31,870 nucleotides of DNA from a virus, in IMG/VR virus record IMGVR_UViG_3300037341_000020, positions 1-31,870 of that record; one strand, 5' to 3'. The translations under genes and the position numbers were made by a program. This document shows, piece by piece, positions 19,568 to 27,517 of this stretch (positions are counted from its first letter, which is position 1; every line of letters starts with the position of its first letter). The notes under the pieces were generated by a model. That model was not told where the DNA came from. It saw only the letters and a list, made by a program, of their open reading frames with translations, and did not search any database.

Positions 19568-20566
19568 ATGCCTCTTCCTACTTCTAGTCAGGTTCATGTT
19601 AATCAGCCGCTTACGAACCTGAGTATCGCTTATCTTCAGGATGCTCAGAATTTCGTGGCGAATCGCGTGTTCCCGACCGTTCCCGTCGCCAAGCAGTCCG
19701 ACCGCTATTATACCTATGATCGCGGTGACTTCAACCGCGACGAGGCGGAAAAGCGTGCTCCGGGCACCGAGAGCGCCGGTAACGGCTTCAACCTGGATAA
19801 CACGCCGACTTACTTCTGTGATGTGTGGGCTTTCCACCGCGATCTGCCGGATCAGGTGGTCGCCAACTCGGATTCGGTGCTCATGCCTCAGCGTGAGGCT
19901 ACCGAGTATCTTATGCATAAGATGCTCATTCGTCAAGAGCGCGAGTTCGTTGGCACCTACATGACGGGTGGTGTGTGGTCCTACGATTACGACGGTGTGG
20001 CCTCCAGCCCCGGTGCTAACGAGGTGATTCAGTGGGACGACTACACCAACTCTGACCCGATTGGCGACGTGCAGGATGGTCGTCGTGCGGTCATGCTGGC
20101 TACCGGCTTTGTGCCGAACGTGCTGGTGCTGGGTCGTCCGGTGTACGATGCCCTGATTAACCATCCCGATATGATCGACCGCGTGAAGTATGGTCAGACT
20201 CCCGGCAGCCCCGCTCGGGTGAACCAGGACGCGCTGGCCGCTATTTTCGAGGTTGATCGTGTCCTCGTGATGGACGGTATTTACAATACCGCCGATCAGG
20301 GTCAGTCCGAGAGCAATAGCTTCATCGGCGGCAAAACCGCTCTGCTGGCTTACTCGGCTCCGAGCCCCGGCATTATGACTCCGAGCGCCGGTTACGTCTT
20401 CCGTTGGAACGGCTTCATGGGCGGTGCCGGTGGTGACATGGGCGTTGCCATGAAGACCTTCCGCATGGAGGAACTGGAGTCGGATCGTGTGGAAGCGCAG
20501 ATGAGCCTGGACATGAAGCTGGTGTCTGGCGACCTTGGCGCTTTCTGGGACTCTATCGTTTCCTAA
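19568..20566 (+). CDS. major capsid protein (332 aa)
   Basis: It begins MPLPTSSQVHVNQPLTNLSI and includes FVANRVFPTVPVAKQSDRYY, VWAFHRDLPDQVV, LVLGRPVYDALINHPDMIDR and MGVAMKTFRMEELESDRVE. These are features of HK97-fold capsid proteins of this size class, and it follows scaffold and decoration as expected. AAAGGAG is 9 nt before the ATG. Codon use appears more GC-ending and regular here than in the small early genes, as often seen for highly expressed capsids. Confidence 0.85.
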   Translation: MPLPTSSQVHVNQPLTNLSIAYLQDAQNFVANRVFPTVPVAKQSDRYYTYDRGDFNRDEAEKRAPGTESAGNGFNLDNTPTYFCDVWAFHRDLPDQVVANSDSVLMPQREATEYLMHKMLIRQEREFVGTYMTGGVWSYDYDGVASSPGANEVIQWDDYTNSDPIGDVQDGRRAVMLATGFVPNVLVLGRPVYDALINHPDMIDRVKYGQTPGSPARVNQDALAAIFEVDRVLVMDGIYNTADQGQSESNSFIGGKTALLAYSAPSPGIMTPSAGYVFRWNGFMGGAGGDMGVAMKTFRMEELESDRVEAQMSLDMKLVSGDLGAFWDSIVS

Positions 20567-20578
20567 TGGGAGGTAGCG

Positions 20579-20938
20579 ATGCCCCGCCGCGAGCCACAGC
20601 AGGAGTTTAACCCGAAGGCGGATTTCGTTGTCCGCAAGCCTTTCAAGGCTGGGGGACGACTCCTGCAACGCGGCGAACGCTTTAATCCGAATCGGGACGC
20701 GCTCTCGATGCGGCGCGTTCGCCAGTTGTTCGATTTGCGTTACATCGCGCAGTACGCGACTGAGGAGTCGCAGCCAAGCCCGAAGCCTGAGCCGGAGCCC
20801 GCCATTGAGCAAGAAGAACCTGAATCTAGTCTCGATGATCTGACCAAGGCGGAACTGGTTGAACGAGCCAAGGCTGAGGGTATTTCTTACGCGGCGCAGA
20901 AGAACAAGTCCGAGTTGGTTGAACTGCTCAGCCAATAG
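20579..20938 (+). CDS. small virion/neck protein with C-terminal HeH-like domain (119 aa)
   Basis: The N-terminal 60 residues hold KPFKAGGRLLQRGERFNP, then a Pro/Glu linker. The last 35 (LDDLTKAELVERAKAEGISY, then KNKSELVELL) resemble a HeH/SAP-like helix-extended loop-helix often found after phage capsid genes. GGGAGG is 6 nt before the ATG. It may bind DNA or the capsid; the role is unproven. Confidence 0.65.
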   Translation: MPRREPQQEFNPKADFVVRKPFKAGGRLLQRGERFNPNRDALSMRRVRQLFDLRYIAQYATEESQPSPKPEPEPAIEQEEPESSLDDLTKAELVERAKAEGISYAAQKNKSELVELLSQ

Positions 20939-20955
20939 GGCATTTCTTTGAACCG

Positions 20956-20964
20956 TGATATAAT
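20956..20964 (+). promoter_or_regulatory. extended -10 box just before a terminator
   Basis: TGA-TATAAT forms an extended -10 between capsid and connector genes. A terminator begins only 2 bp later, so a start here would make a short RNA unless read-through occurs. Confidence 0.4.
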
Positions 20965-20965
20965 G

Positions 20966-20999
20966 AAGGCCGCTCGGTATTCGAGTGGCCTTTCTTTTG
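20966..20999 (+). terminator. intrinsic terminator after the capsid gene group
   Basis: AAGGCCGCTCG (20966-20976) pairs with CGAGTGGCCTT (20982-20992), with one G-T pair and a 5-nt loop, followed by TCTTTTG. It would reduce transcription of connector, cassette and tail genes relative to the capsid. Confidence 0.7.
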
Positions 21000-21011
21000 T
21001 AGGTATGAAAA

Positions 21012-21458
21012 ATGGCATGGACTTATAGCGGAGATCCAGGCAGTTCTAACCGGGATGCTGTTCGCTTCCTGATTCAAGATACGGACACCAACGACCAACT
21101 GCTTCAGGATGCTGAAATTGACTGGCTGCTTTCGGAAACCTCAACAGTTTATGGCGCTGCTACGGAAGCGGCTAAGGCAATTGCGACGTATTTTGCTCGT
21201 TTGGCTGATACTGATATTGAATCAGTTAGTGTAAAATACAGTCAGAAGCATAAGCAGTACCTCAAGATTGCCAATCGCTTGCAGATCAAGGCGGATGCCA
21301 GTGGCAGCGGCATCGCCAAGCCAGATGTGAATGGCGTTTCTGTCAGTGAGATGGAATCGGTCTGGGAAGATGATGATCGTCCGAACGATCGTTTCTATCG
21401 TGGCCAGTTTGATAACCCGCCGAACTTCCACGGAGAGGATGATAGTGAGTGGCACTAA
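21012..21458 (+). CDS. head-tail connector / adaptor protein (148 aa)
   Basis: MAWTYSGDPGSSNRDAVRFL, then DTDTNDQLLQDAEIDWLLSE and AATEAAKAIATYFARLADTD, is the usual pattern of phage gp6-like connector proteins, which bind the portal after packaging. It lies just after the capsid group. The next gene begins 14 bp before its stop. Confidence 0.75.
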   Translation: MAWTYSGDPGSSNRDAVRFLIQDTDTNDQLLQDAEIDWLLSETSTVYGAATEAAKAIATYFARLADTDIESVSVKYSQKHKQYLKIANRLQIKADASGSGIAKPDVNGVSVSEMESVWEDDDRPNDRFYRGQFDNPPNFHGEDDSEWH

Positions 21459-22050
21459 GTGGGAGTGTGTCTACATCGTAGGTGGTGGCACATCTCTGCG
21501 CGGCTTTGACTTTGATCGCGTGCGGGACAAGGGCCTTTTGCTTGGTGTCAATGACGGTGCGTATTACGCCGATGCGCCAGTCCTGTTTTCCCTGGATGCC
21601 AGTTATGCGCGAAAGCGGTGGCACTACATCAAGTCTCACCCCGAACCATATTTGGCGCTCCCTGAAGCGCATGAGGCACGGCACTTTGAAGGTGCTGAGG
21701 GGGTCCAATTCTATGAGCGACGGCGTGGTGAAGGGCTGTCCGAGGATGGGCGGTATATCTTTGGCGTAAACAGCGGTTTCGGGGCCCTGAACCTTGCCTA
21801 TCATAAAGGAGCCAAGTTCATTGTGCTTCTTGGTTTTGACATGAAAACGGATGATAATGGCGATATTCACTTTCACCAGGGCTACCCTTGGGAGGCGGAC
21901 GCCAAGCGTACGGCTCGGTATTATGAGAAGTGGGCACGTCCTTTTGAAACAGTGGCCAAGCAACTAGATCGAGCAGGTGTTGAAGTGTGGAACGCGAGCC
22001 CGATTAGCCGGATCGAGGCATTTCCGAAGTGCCGATTGGAAGACCTATGA
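21445..22050 (+). CDS. DUF115-like / norphogenetic-type protein (about 201 aa), cassette gene 1
   Basis: The protein holds VYIVGGGTSLRGFDFDRVRD, LGVNDGAYYADAPVLFSLDA, FGVNSGFGALNLAYHKGAKF and IVLLGFDMKTDDNGDIHFHQ. This is the Rossmann-like layout of DUF115/6-hydroxymethylpterin-type proteins seen in phages, often beside sugar transfer genes. A GTG at 21445 is 6 nt after GAGAGG; an ATG at 21439 is nearer. It overlaps the connector gene by 14 bp. It may handle sugars or nucleotide-sugars, but the reaction is not known. Confidence 0.65.
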   Translation: MSGTKWECVYIVGGGTSLRGFDFDRVRDKGLLLGVNDGAYYADAPVLFSLDASYARKRWHYIKSHPEPYLALPEAHEARHFEGAEGVQFYERRRGEGLSEDGRYIFGVNSGFGALNLAYHKGAKFIVLLGFDMKTDDNGDIHFHQGYPWEADAKRTARYYEKWARPFETVAKQLDRAGVEVWNASPISRIEAFPKCRLEDL

Positions 22051-22652
22051 AACATATTAACGGTTGGTGGTGGCCTGACAACGACCAGAAAAGCCATCAG
22101 GCTCGTGTCGGTGAGATGCTGGAAGACCTGGAGCACACGCTGACATTTGTAGAGGACCATGGCATTTGCCTTCAGGCGGGTGGTGCGATTGGTATTTGGC
22201 CGCAGTTCTTGGCCGAGCGTTTTGACGACGTATACACGTTTGAACCTGACCCAGAGCAATTTGAGTGCTTGGAAGCGAACGTGACTGCTGAAAATGTGCA
22301 TAAATACAATGCCGCCGTGGGGGAGACGCCGGGCTCTGTCGGCACGGTGCATAACGAGGAGCGGTGTAACGCCAGCTACGTTGACGATCGAGGTGACCGT
22401 GTTTATCGAGTTCTTTTGGATAGTGTGTCGATCAAGGGCCGGATCAACTTTATGTGCCTCGATCTTGAGGGCTATGAACTTTTTGCATTACGTGGTGCTG
22501 AAGATATTCTGGCGCGAGACAAACCTGTTGTGCAGGTGGAGGACAAGCACGGAGACCGCTTCGGCATCGAAGAAGGTGATATTGATGCTTTCATGCAGTT
22601 CTTTGGCTATGAACGAATGAAAATTCATAAATTCGATAAGGTGTTTGTCTAA
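22047..22652 (+). CDS. FkbM-family methyltransferase (201 aa), cassette gene 2
   Basis: FVEDHGICLQAGGAIGIWPQ is a variant of the SAM-binding Gly loop, followed by VYTFEPDPEQFECLEANV and, later, FMCLDLEGYELFALRGAEDI, the FkbM pattern. FkbM enzymes methylate hydroxyls of sugars or small molecules with S-adenosylmethionine. The ATG overlaps the upstream stop by ATGA. The first Gly motif is weaker than usual (GGAIG). Confidence 0.75.
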   Translation: MKHINGWWWPDNDQKSHQARVGEMLEDLEHTLTFVEDHGICLQAGGAIGIWPQFLAERFDDVYTFEPDPEQFECLEANVTAENVHKYNAAVGETPGSVGTVHNEERCNASYVDDRGDRVYRVLLDSVSIKGRINFMCLDLEGYELFALRGAEDILARDKPVVQVEDKHGDRFGIEEGDIDAFMQFFGYERMKIHKFDKVFV

Positions 22653-23308
22653 TGGACCCGATTCTGGTTGCTGCGCCGCCGCGATGCGGCACGTCGATGA
22701 TTGCTGGCCTTCTTGTGCAACACGGTGTACAGGTTGGTTATCATAAAGGGCCACACAAGGATAATCCCAAGGGCGGTTTTGAAAACGAGCATATCAAGCG
22801 ATTCATTAAGGATGAATTAGCTAAAAACGGCTACGAACTCAACCCGATTCGGCACATTAATCAGAACGAGACGATCTATTGGTTTGAGGACAATCCGGTT
22901 TTCAAGGATGTTATTGAGCAGGCAATCAAAGACCCGGATAGTCCCTGGCTGTTCAAAGAGTTTCGTATCTTGATGACGTGGTTGCAGTGGCAGCGCCACT
23001 TTCCGAACGCTGTCTATGTTCTCAACCGGCGCAACCTTGATGACAACTTGAAGTCCATGCTTGTGCATCCGGCCATCAGTAAGCGCGGTCCATGGGGTGA
23101 TCTTCGTGATTGGATCAAATGGGCGCATAAGAGGCAGGAAGAAATCGCTGCCGAATGCCCGCATGTTTGGGTGGACGTAGACAAGATTTGGCAGGGTGAA
23201 ATGGACGAGGCACGGAAGGTTGTTGAAGGCTGCGGCATTCAGTTTGATGAGCAGGTTGCGAAGGACTGGATTGATCCGACCCTCTGGCACAATCGAGACG
23301 GCGCATGA
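22652..23308 (+). CDS. sulfotransferase-like P-loop protein (218 aa), cassette gene 3
   Basis: ILVAAPPRCGTSMIAGLLV is a 5'-phosphosulfate-binding P-loop, and AVYVLNRRNLDDNLKSML fits the 3'-phosphate site (R..DN..S) of PAPS-dependent sulfotransferases. Trp/Asp-rich segments follow (WVDVDKIWQGEMDEARKVV). It would move sulfate from PAPS to a sugar or protein. It shares TAATG with the methyltransferase gene and ATGA with the next gene. Confidence 0.75.
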   Translation: MDPILVAAPPRCGTSMIAGLLVQHGVQVGYHKGPHKDNPKGGFENEHIKRFIKDELAKNGYELNPIRHINQNETIYWFEDNPVFKDVIEQAIKDPDSPWLFKEFRILMTWLQWQRHFPNAVYVLNRRNLDDNLKSMLVHPAISKRGPWGDLRDWIKWAHKRQEEIAAECPHVWVDVDKIWQGEMDEARKVVEGCGIQFDEQVAKDWIDPTLWHNRDGA

Positions 23309-23991
23309 TTTCGTTTGTCTTTTTGTGGTTGCGTAAGAAGTCGTTTGAAGACCCTTATTACATCGACCATATCGTGTCGAGCATCGAGGAGCATACCACG
23401 CACGCGTGCGATTTCGTGTGCATTACCGATCAGGTAAGGTCGCCAACGGAATGGAACAACGGTGTTCGTGCATTCCCGCTCAGGAAGAAGTTCAGCAAGC
23501 ACCAACACTGCAAGCTGGAGGCGTTTCGCCCCGATCTGGAACTGTGTGAGCGAGCAGTGTTGACGGACCTGGATAACTTTGTCATTGACGATTTGGATGA
23601 ATTGCTGGCTTACGAGGGCACGTTCGGGGCCCGACGAACGTTTTTGCCGGAGAAACGCCCGCAGCCGCAACTTTCTTGGGCGCAGTTTCATACGCCGAGC
23701 TGCTACCCTATTTGGGAGCGAGCCAAGGACATGACGGACGAGCAGGTCAATGATTTTGCGCCAACGGGTCAAGGACGAGGTGATCAACTGTTTGTTTATA
23801 AAGTTCTAGGTGAGTATGACCGACTGGATGATCTGTATCCCGGTGCTTTGGAGTCTTGGAAATTCGGTTGGGATGATCGAGCCAAGGTGCTTTTTGCTCA
23901 TGGCAAACCAAAGCCTCATCAACTTGAGTGGACGCCTTGGTGGCCTTGGGAAAAACTCAGTGAAGACGTTAAGAGGAAGCGGACAAAATGA
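23305..23991 (+). CDS. GT-A-type glycosyltransferase-like protein (228 aa), cassette gene 4
   Basis: It begins MISFVFLWLRKKSFEDPYYI and contains ERAVLTDLDNFVIDDLDELL, where DLD is the DxD metal/nucleotide-sugar motif after a hydrophobic strand. GQGRGDQLFVYK and HGKPKPHQLEW fit the later acceptor/donor loops. It should add a sugar from a nucleotide-sugar donor. The exact donor is unknown. Start and stop overlap its neighbours by ATGA. Confidence 0.7.
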   Translation: MISFVFLWLRKKSFEDPYYIDHIVSSIEEHTTHACDFVCITDQVRSPTEWNNGVRAFPLRKKFSKHQHCKLEAFRPDLELCERAVLTDLDNFVIDDLDELLAYEGTFGARRTFLPEKRPQPQLSWAQFHTPSCYPIWERAKDMTDEQVNDFAPTGQGRGDQLFVYKVLGEYDRLDDLYPGALESWKFGWDDRAKVLFAHGKPKPHQLEWTPWWPWEKLSEDVKRKRTK

Positions 23992-24572
23992 TTATTGTAA
24001 CCGGAGCCGCACGCAGCGGCACGACGTTGACCACTTCGATTATCGAGGCTTGTGGCGGCGACATTGGCGACAAGTGTACGAATCTGAAAGAGCATATGGG
24101 CGTTAAGGAGATCATCAAGGACTCTTTGCGCTACAACGGCTGCGATCCGATGGGCCAGTATCCGTTGCCGGAAGGCCATATTCAGGTGGACAGTTTGCGC
24201 GAGCGCGCCCTGAAGGAATTGAATGGCGCGGATACAGTCAAAGATGCAAAGATTACTTTGATGTGGAAGGCATTTCACGAAGCCTTTCCCGAGGCCAAGT
24301 GGGTGATTGTGCGTCGCAATAAGGACAAGATTGTTGAGTCCTGCAAGCGCACTCGTTTTATGAAAAAGCACCCGAACTGGGAAGTGTGGGCCGAAGAGCA
24401 TGAGCGCCGATTCAAAGAAATGAAGCGCAAGGTGCAGTACATGGAAGTGTGGCCTGATGAGTTTGTACGGAAAGGCGACGCCTCGCAAATGGTGGATATG
24501 ATAGACTGGCTTGGTCTTGAATGGAACGGCGCTGCCGTCAAGCGGATCGTGGACCCTGAGCAATGGCACTAG
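23988..24572 (+). CDS. second sulfotransferase-like protein (194 aa), cassette gene 5
   Basis: IIVTGAARSGTTLTTSIIEA is a textbook PAPS-binding P-loop, and AKWVIVRRNKDKIVESCKRT fits the 3'-phosphate site. A MVDMIDWLGLEWNG segment lies near the end. It is similar to gene 3 in design but not close in sequence, so the two are not a recent duplicate. It ends inside the stopper gene by 10 bp, tying the cassette to virion genes. Confidence 0.75.
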   Translation: MIIVTGAARSGTTLTTSIIEACGGDIGDKCTNLKEHMGVKEIIKDSLRYNGCDPMGQYPLPEGHIQVDSLRERALKELNGADTVKDAKITLMWKAFHEAFPEAKWVIVRRNKDKIVESCKRTRFMKKHPNWEVWAEEHERRFKEMKRKVQYMEVWPDEFVRKGDASQMVDMIDWLGLEWNGAAVKRIVDPEQWH

Positions 24573-24931
24573 ATCGAGACATCTTCCGCCTGATTGATGA
24601 GTACGGTCAACAATTGACGCTTCGGCGGCAAACGCAGTCCTATGATCCGACGACGGGTGACACGACGACCACGACGAATGATTATGACATTCAGGGAAAA
24701 TTTTCTAACTATCGCGAAAACCTGATTGACGGGTCCACGGTCTTGGTCGGGGATAGGCAGTTGCATATTTCGCCCATTGATCCGGTGAGCCCGAACGGCA
24801 ACATCGCGGTGACCCCGAAGCAGGGTGACGAGATCATTGGCAGCCGAGACAAGGTTCAGATTGTGTCGGTGCAGTACATCGAACAAAGCGGCTCCCCCAT
24901 CGGTTACATTGCGCAGGTGAGAAGTGGCTAG
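24563..24931 (+). CDS. head closure / stopper protein (122 aa)
   Basis: LIDEYGQQLTLRRQTQSYDP, DYDIQGKFSNYRENLIDGST, and VGDRQLHISPIDPV, then VTPKQGDEIIGSRDKVQIVS, match the pattern of phage head-closure proteins, which sit under the connector. It overlaps cassette gene 5 by 10 bp and the next gene by 8 bp. Confidence 0.75.
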   Translation: MALDRDIFRLIDEYGQQLTLRRQTQSYDPTTGDTTTTTNDYDIQGKFSNYRENLIDGSTVLVGDRQLHISPIDPVSPNGNIAVTPKQGDEIIGSRDKVQIVSVQYIEQSGSPIGYIAQVRSG

Positions 24932-25331
24932 CGCGTTCGAGAAACAAATCAAGGCTTGGGCCGAAGATACACGGGTGGATTTGCGAAAAGGCGCACGACA
25001 GGCGACGTATGGCTTGTTTGAGGCATTGTCGGATAATACTCCGGTTCGGACTGGCTTTCTTCGTGGGTCGTGGCAGGTGAACTTGAATAATGCCACGCCC
25101 GAGGAAGGCGACTATGACCCGTCTGGTACAATGAGTAAAAGTGCGGCGCTGTCTAGTCTACAGCAGTATAGCCTTGGTGATACAATTTATATCATGAACA
25201 GCGCCCACTATGCGCGGTTTGTTGAATATGGTAGTGCTAAGTTCAATGTGCCATTCACAGGAAGGCTCTTTGCTACTACGGTTCTTCAGAATGCCCGCAG
25301 CATTGGTGAAGCAGCGATTCGAGGGCTTTGA
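24924..25331 (+). CDS. HK97 gp10-like neck/tail protein (135 aa)
   Basis: NTPVRTGFLRGSWQVNLNNA and IYIMNSAHYARFVEYGSAKF are the classic gp10-like motifs. It starts with GTG at 24924 after AGGTGAGAA and overlaps the stopper. These proteins join tail terminator and head-closure rings. Confidence 0.8.
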   Translation: MASAFEKQIKAWAEDTRVDLRKGARQATYGLFEALSDNTPVRTGFLRGSWQVNLNNATPEEGDYDPSGTMSKSAALSSLQQYSLGDTIYIMNSAHYARFVEYGSAKFNVPFTGRLFATTVLQNARSIGEAAIRGL

Positions 25332-25729
25332 TGTATAATGACATTCGCGTAGCACTTGAGAGTCACCTTTACTCGCTGACGGGTATCCCGGACGTGGACT
25401 GGGAAAATGTGGGCTTTGAGCCAACATCCACGGAAGAGTGGCTACAAGTCCGGCTTGCGCCTGCTCAAACGCGGCCCGCTGTGGCCGGGCCAAACCCGCA
25501 AGAAAGGTTCAGTGGCACGTTTCTTGTCAATGTCTTTTGGCCGAGTTACGACGGACCACAACAACCAGAGGCATTAGCAACTGATATCAAGGAACATTTT
25601 TCTCCTGGTACAGTCCTAACCCATAACAGCAAGCGGGTCCACATCTGGTACAGTGAGACACAACAGGCAATTCAAGACCCGCCTTATTATCAAATCCCGG
25701 TCATCATAAGCTGGTACGCGTACATTTAA
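25331..25729 (+). CDS. tail terminator, DUF4128-like (132 aa)
   Basis: IRVALESHLYSLTGIPDVDW, VGFEPTSTEEWLQVRLAPA and RFSGTFLVNVFWPSYDGPQQ are the DUF4128 layout, typical of tail-terminator proteins. The ATG at 25331 overlaps the preceding stop by TGATG. It caps the tail tube when assembly ends. Confidence 0.75.
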   Translation: MYNDIRVALESHLYSLTGIPDVDWENVGFEPTSTEEWLQVRLAPAQTRPAVAGPNPQERFSGTFLVNVFWPSYDGPQQPEALATDIKEHFSPGTVLTHNSKRVHIWYSETQQAIQDPPYYQIPVIISWYAYI

Positions 25730-25741
25730 GAGGTTAGTCAC

Positions 25742-26653
25742 ATGGCATTTGCGCAAGGATCGCGGTCTCGCTTAGCCTACATCGTAGAAAACACCTTCGG
25801 GGACACGCCCTCGAACCCAACGCTGATTGAGCTTCCCTACAATTCGCACTCGCTCAATCTTTCCAAGGAAGTTGTCGAATCGGATGAGATTCGTTCAGAT
25901 CGTCTGACTGCGGTTCAGCGTCATGGTCAGCGGCAGGTCGGCGGCGATATTTCCGTTGACTTTCGAGCTGATGATTTCGACGATCTCATCGAGAGCGCCA
26001 TGTTCTCGACTTTTGACACGTCGGGCCAAATTGATGTAGGCACGACGCCCAAGTATGTTAGTATTGAAGACGGGGCGCTGGACATCAGTCAGTACCGTGT
26101 TTTCACGGGCTGCGCGGTTGATTCTTGGTCCATGAGCGTTGCGCCGAACCAGATGGTACAGTCTACCTTTACTGTGGTCGGGAAGGACCAAGACCCGATT
26201 TCCGGTACTTCTCTGGCTGCTTCTCCGACTTCGGCGTCTTCAAATGCGCCATTTGACTCGTTCTCGGGCACTATTGATGAGGGCGGGAGCAGCATTGCCA
26301 TCGTGACTTCGATTGACTTTACGCTCAATAACTCGCTTGCTCCGACCTTTGTTATTGGTCAGCAGGATACGCCTCAGCTTGAGTACGGGCGTGGTGAAGT
26401 GACGGGTACGCTGGAGGTGTATTTTGAAAACGCGGATATTCTCAACAAGTTCTTGGATGAGACGGAGACTTCGCTTGAGTTTACGCTTGATGATGGTGTG
26501 AGCGGCAACCTTTACACCTTCACCATGCCTCGTGTTAAACTAAACAGTGGTTCGGTTCCGGTGGAGAATGAGCAGTCGCGCATGATTAGCATGGACTTTG
26601 TAGCCTTGCGTGATTCGTCCACGGGAACGAACCTCCGAGTTGCCAAGAGCTAA
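25742..26653 (+). CDS. major tail tube protein (303 aa)
   Basis: It begins MAFAQGSRSRLAYIVENTFG, the usual start of tube proteins of this class (Phage_tube_2-like), and has FRADDFDDLIESAM, VDSWSMSVAPNQMVQSTF, and VTGTLEVYFENADILNKFL. GAGG is 8 nt before the ATG. It polymerises into the tail tube. Confidence 0.8.
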   Translation: MAFAQGSRSRLAYIVENTFGDTPSNPTLIELPYNSHSLNLSKEVVESDEIRSDRLTAVQRHGQRQVGGDISVDFRADDFDDLIESAMFSTFDTSGQIDVGTTPKYVSIEDGALDISQYRVFTGCAVDSWSMSVAPNQMVQSTFTVVGKDQDPISGTSLAASPTSASSNAPFDSFSGTIDEGGSSIAIVTSIDFTLNNSLAPTFVIGQQDTPQLEYGRGEVTGTLEVYFENADILNKFLDETETSLEFTLDDGVSGNLYTFTMPRVKLNSGSVPVENEQSRMISMDFVALRDSSTGTNLRVAKS

Positions 26654-26676
26654 TACATAAATAACAAGGAGATGGT

Positions 26677-27084
26677 ATGAGCCTAGAGGAACTGTCGTTT
26701 TCCGATGTGTCGGGCGCAGTCATGGAGATTGAGCACCCGGCCACTGGTGAAGTTATCCGCGACACGGAGGGTAATCCTGCTTGGATTCGGCTTCTGTCCA
26801 CGGAGTCGGACAAGGGTGTTAAGATTAACAACAAGATTATGAACCAGAATCTTGAGTCGATGCAAAAGAAGAAGGGCCTGTCTGCTGAAAAGACGATTGA
26901 GCAGACTGCCGAGCTTCTTGCTGAACTCACTGAGGACTGGTATCTTGTTAGCCCCAAGTCTGGTGAGCCTATTGATGACGAGTGCAACAAGCAAAATGCT
27001 CGAAAGGCTTACCGTGATAACAAATGGCTCCGAGATCAGGCAGAGGATTTTGCTGCTGACTTGGGAAATTTTACCGAGGGTTAA
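26677..27084 (+). CDS. tail assembly chaperone, short form (135 aa)
   Basis: MSLEELSFSDVSGAVMEIEH, then ESMQKKKGLSAEKTIEQTAE and EQAEDFAADLGNFTEG-type ending, resembles lambda G-type chaperones placed between tube and tape-measure genes. AAGGAG is 5 nt before the ATG. A -1 slippery site lies close to its stop and would produce the longer fusion. Confidence 0.75.
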   Translation: MSLEELSFSDVSGAVMEIEHPATGEVIRDTEGNPAWIRLLSTESDKGVKINNKIMNQNLESMQKKKGLSAEKTIEQTAELLAELTEDWYLVSPKSGEPIDDECNKQNARKAYRDNKWLRDQAEDFAADLGNFTEG

Positions 27085-27446
27085 TCAGTCAACTCGAAGA
27101 ATATGCGTACCATGAGTTCTGGCTGAACCAGCCGGTATCCAAGAAAAACGACACGACAATTCGGGAAAGTTATGAGCAGGTCGCATCTCAAACCGGGGTG
27201 CGGCCTCCCGAATTGGACCCGCCCACTCTGCCCCAAGAAGCCCTGTTTCTTTGGGGCTTTTTCATTGAACTGCATAATACGCGAGGTGGCGGGATGGGAC
27301 CAGCGCCCATCACATTTAGTGAAATCGAAGCGTGGCAACGGTTGACGCGGCGACAACTGCCTGCGTGGCAGATTGAAGCCATTAAGCGAATGGATGCCGC
27401 TTTTTTGCGTGTTGAATCGGAGAGGCAAAAGCGGGACAAAGACTGA
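26677..27446 (+). CDS. tail assembly chaperone, -1 frameshift fusion (about 256 aa)
   Basis: The sequence GGGAAATTTT at 27063-27072 contains two canonical heptamers in the short-form frame, G-GGA-AAT and A-AAT-TTT. After a -1 slip the frame continues FYRGLISQLEEYAYHEFWLN without a stop, then PPELDPPTLPQEALFLWGFF and ITFSEIEAWQRLTRRQLPAW, to 27446. This is the C-terminal T-type domain. The frame has no start of its own close to this junction. The fusion would scaffold the tape measure at a small ratio to the short form, as in lambda gpG/gpGT. Confidence 0.8.
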
Positions 27447-27447
27447 T

Positions 27448-27472
27448 AAGCCCCGGAAACCGGGGCTTTTTT
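27448..27472 (+). terminator. strong intrinsic terminator before the tape-measure gene
   Basis: AAGCCCCGG (27448-27456) and CCGGGGCTT (27460-27468) pair over a 3-nt loop, followed by TTTT. It lies 2 bp after the fusion stop. The tape measure downstream must then depend on read-through or antitermination. Confidence 0.8.
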
Positions 27473-27517
27473 GCATTGTCTGATTCATTACACCCGCCGA
27501 ATTTTGAGGTTGCAACC

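Noticed and set aside
19565-20935. 456-codon open frame on the minus strand opposite the major capsid gene
   Set aside because: It is antisense to the capsid and HeH-like genes, has no ribosome site or promoter, and its Arg/His/Leu-rich makeup is what complementary GC-biased codons produce.
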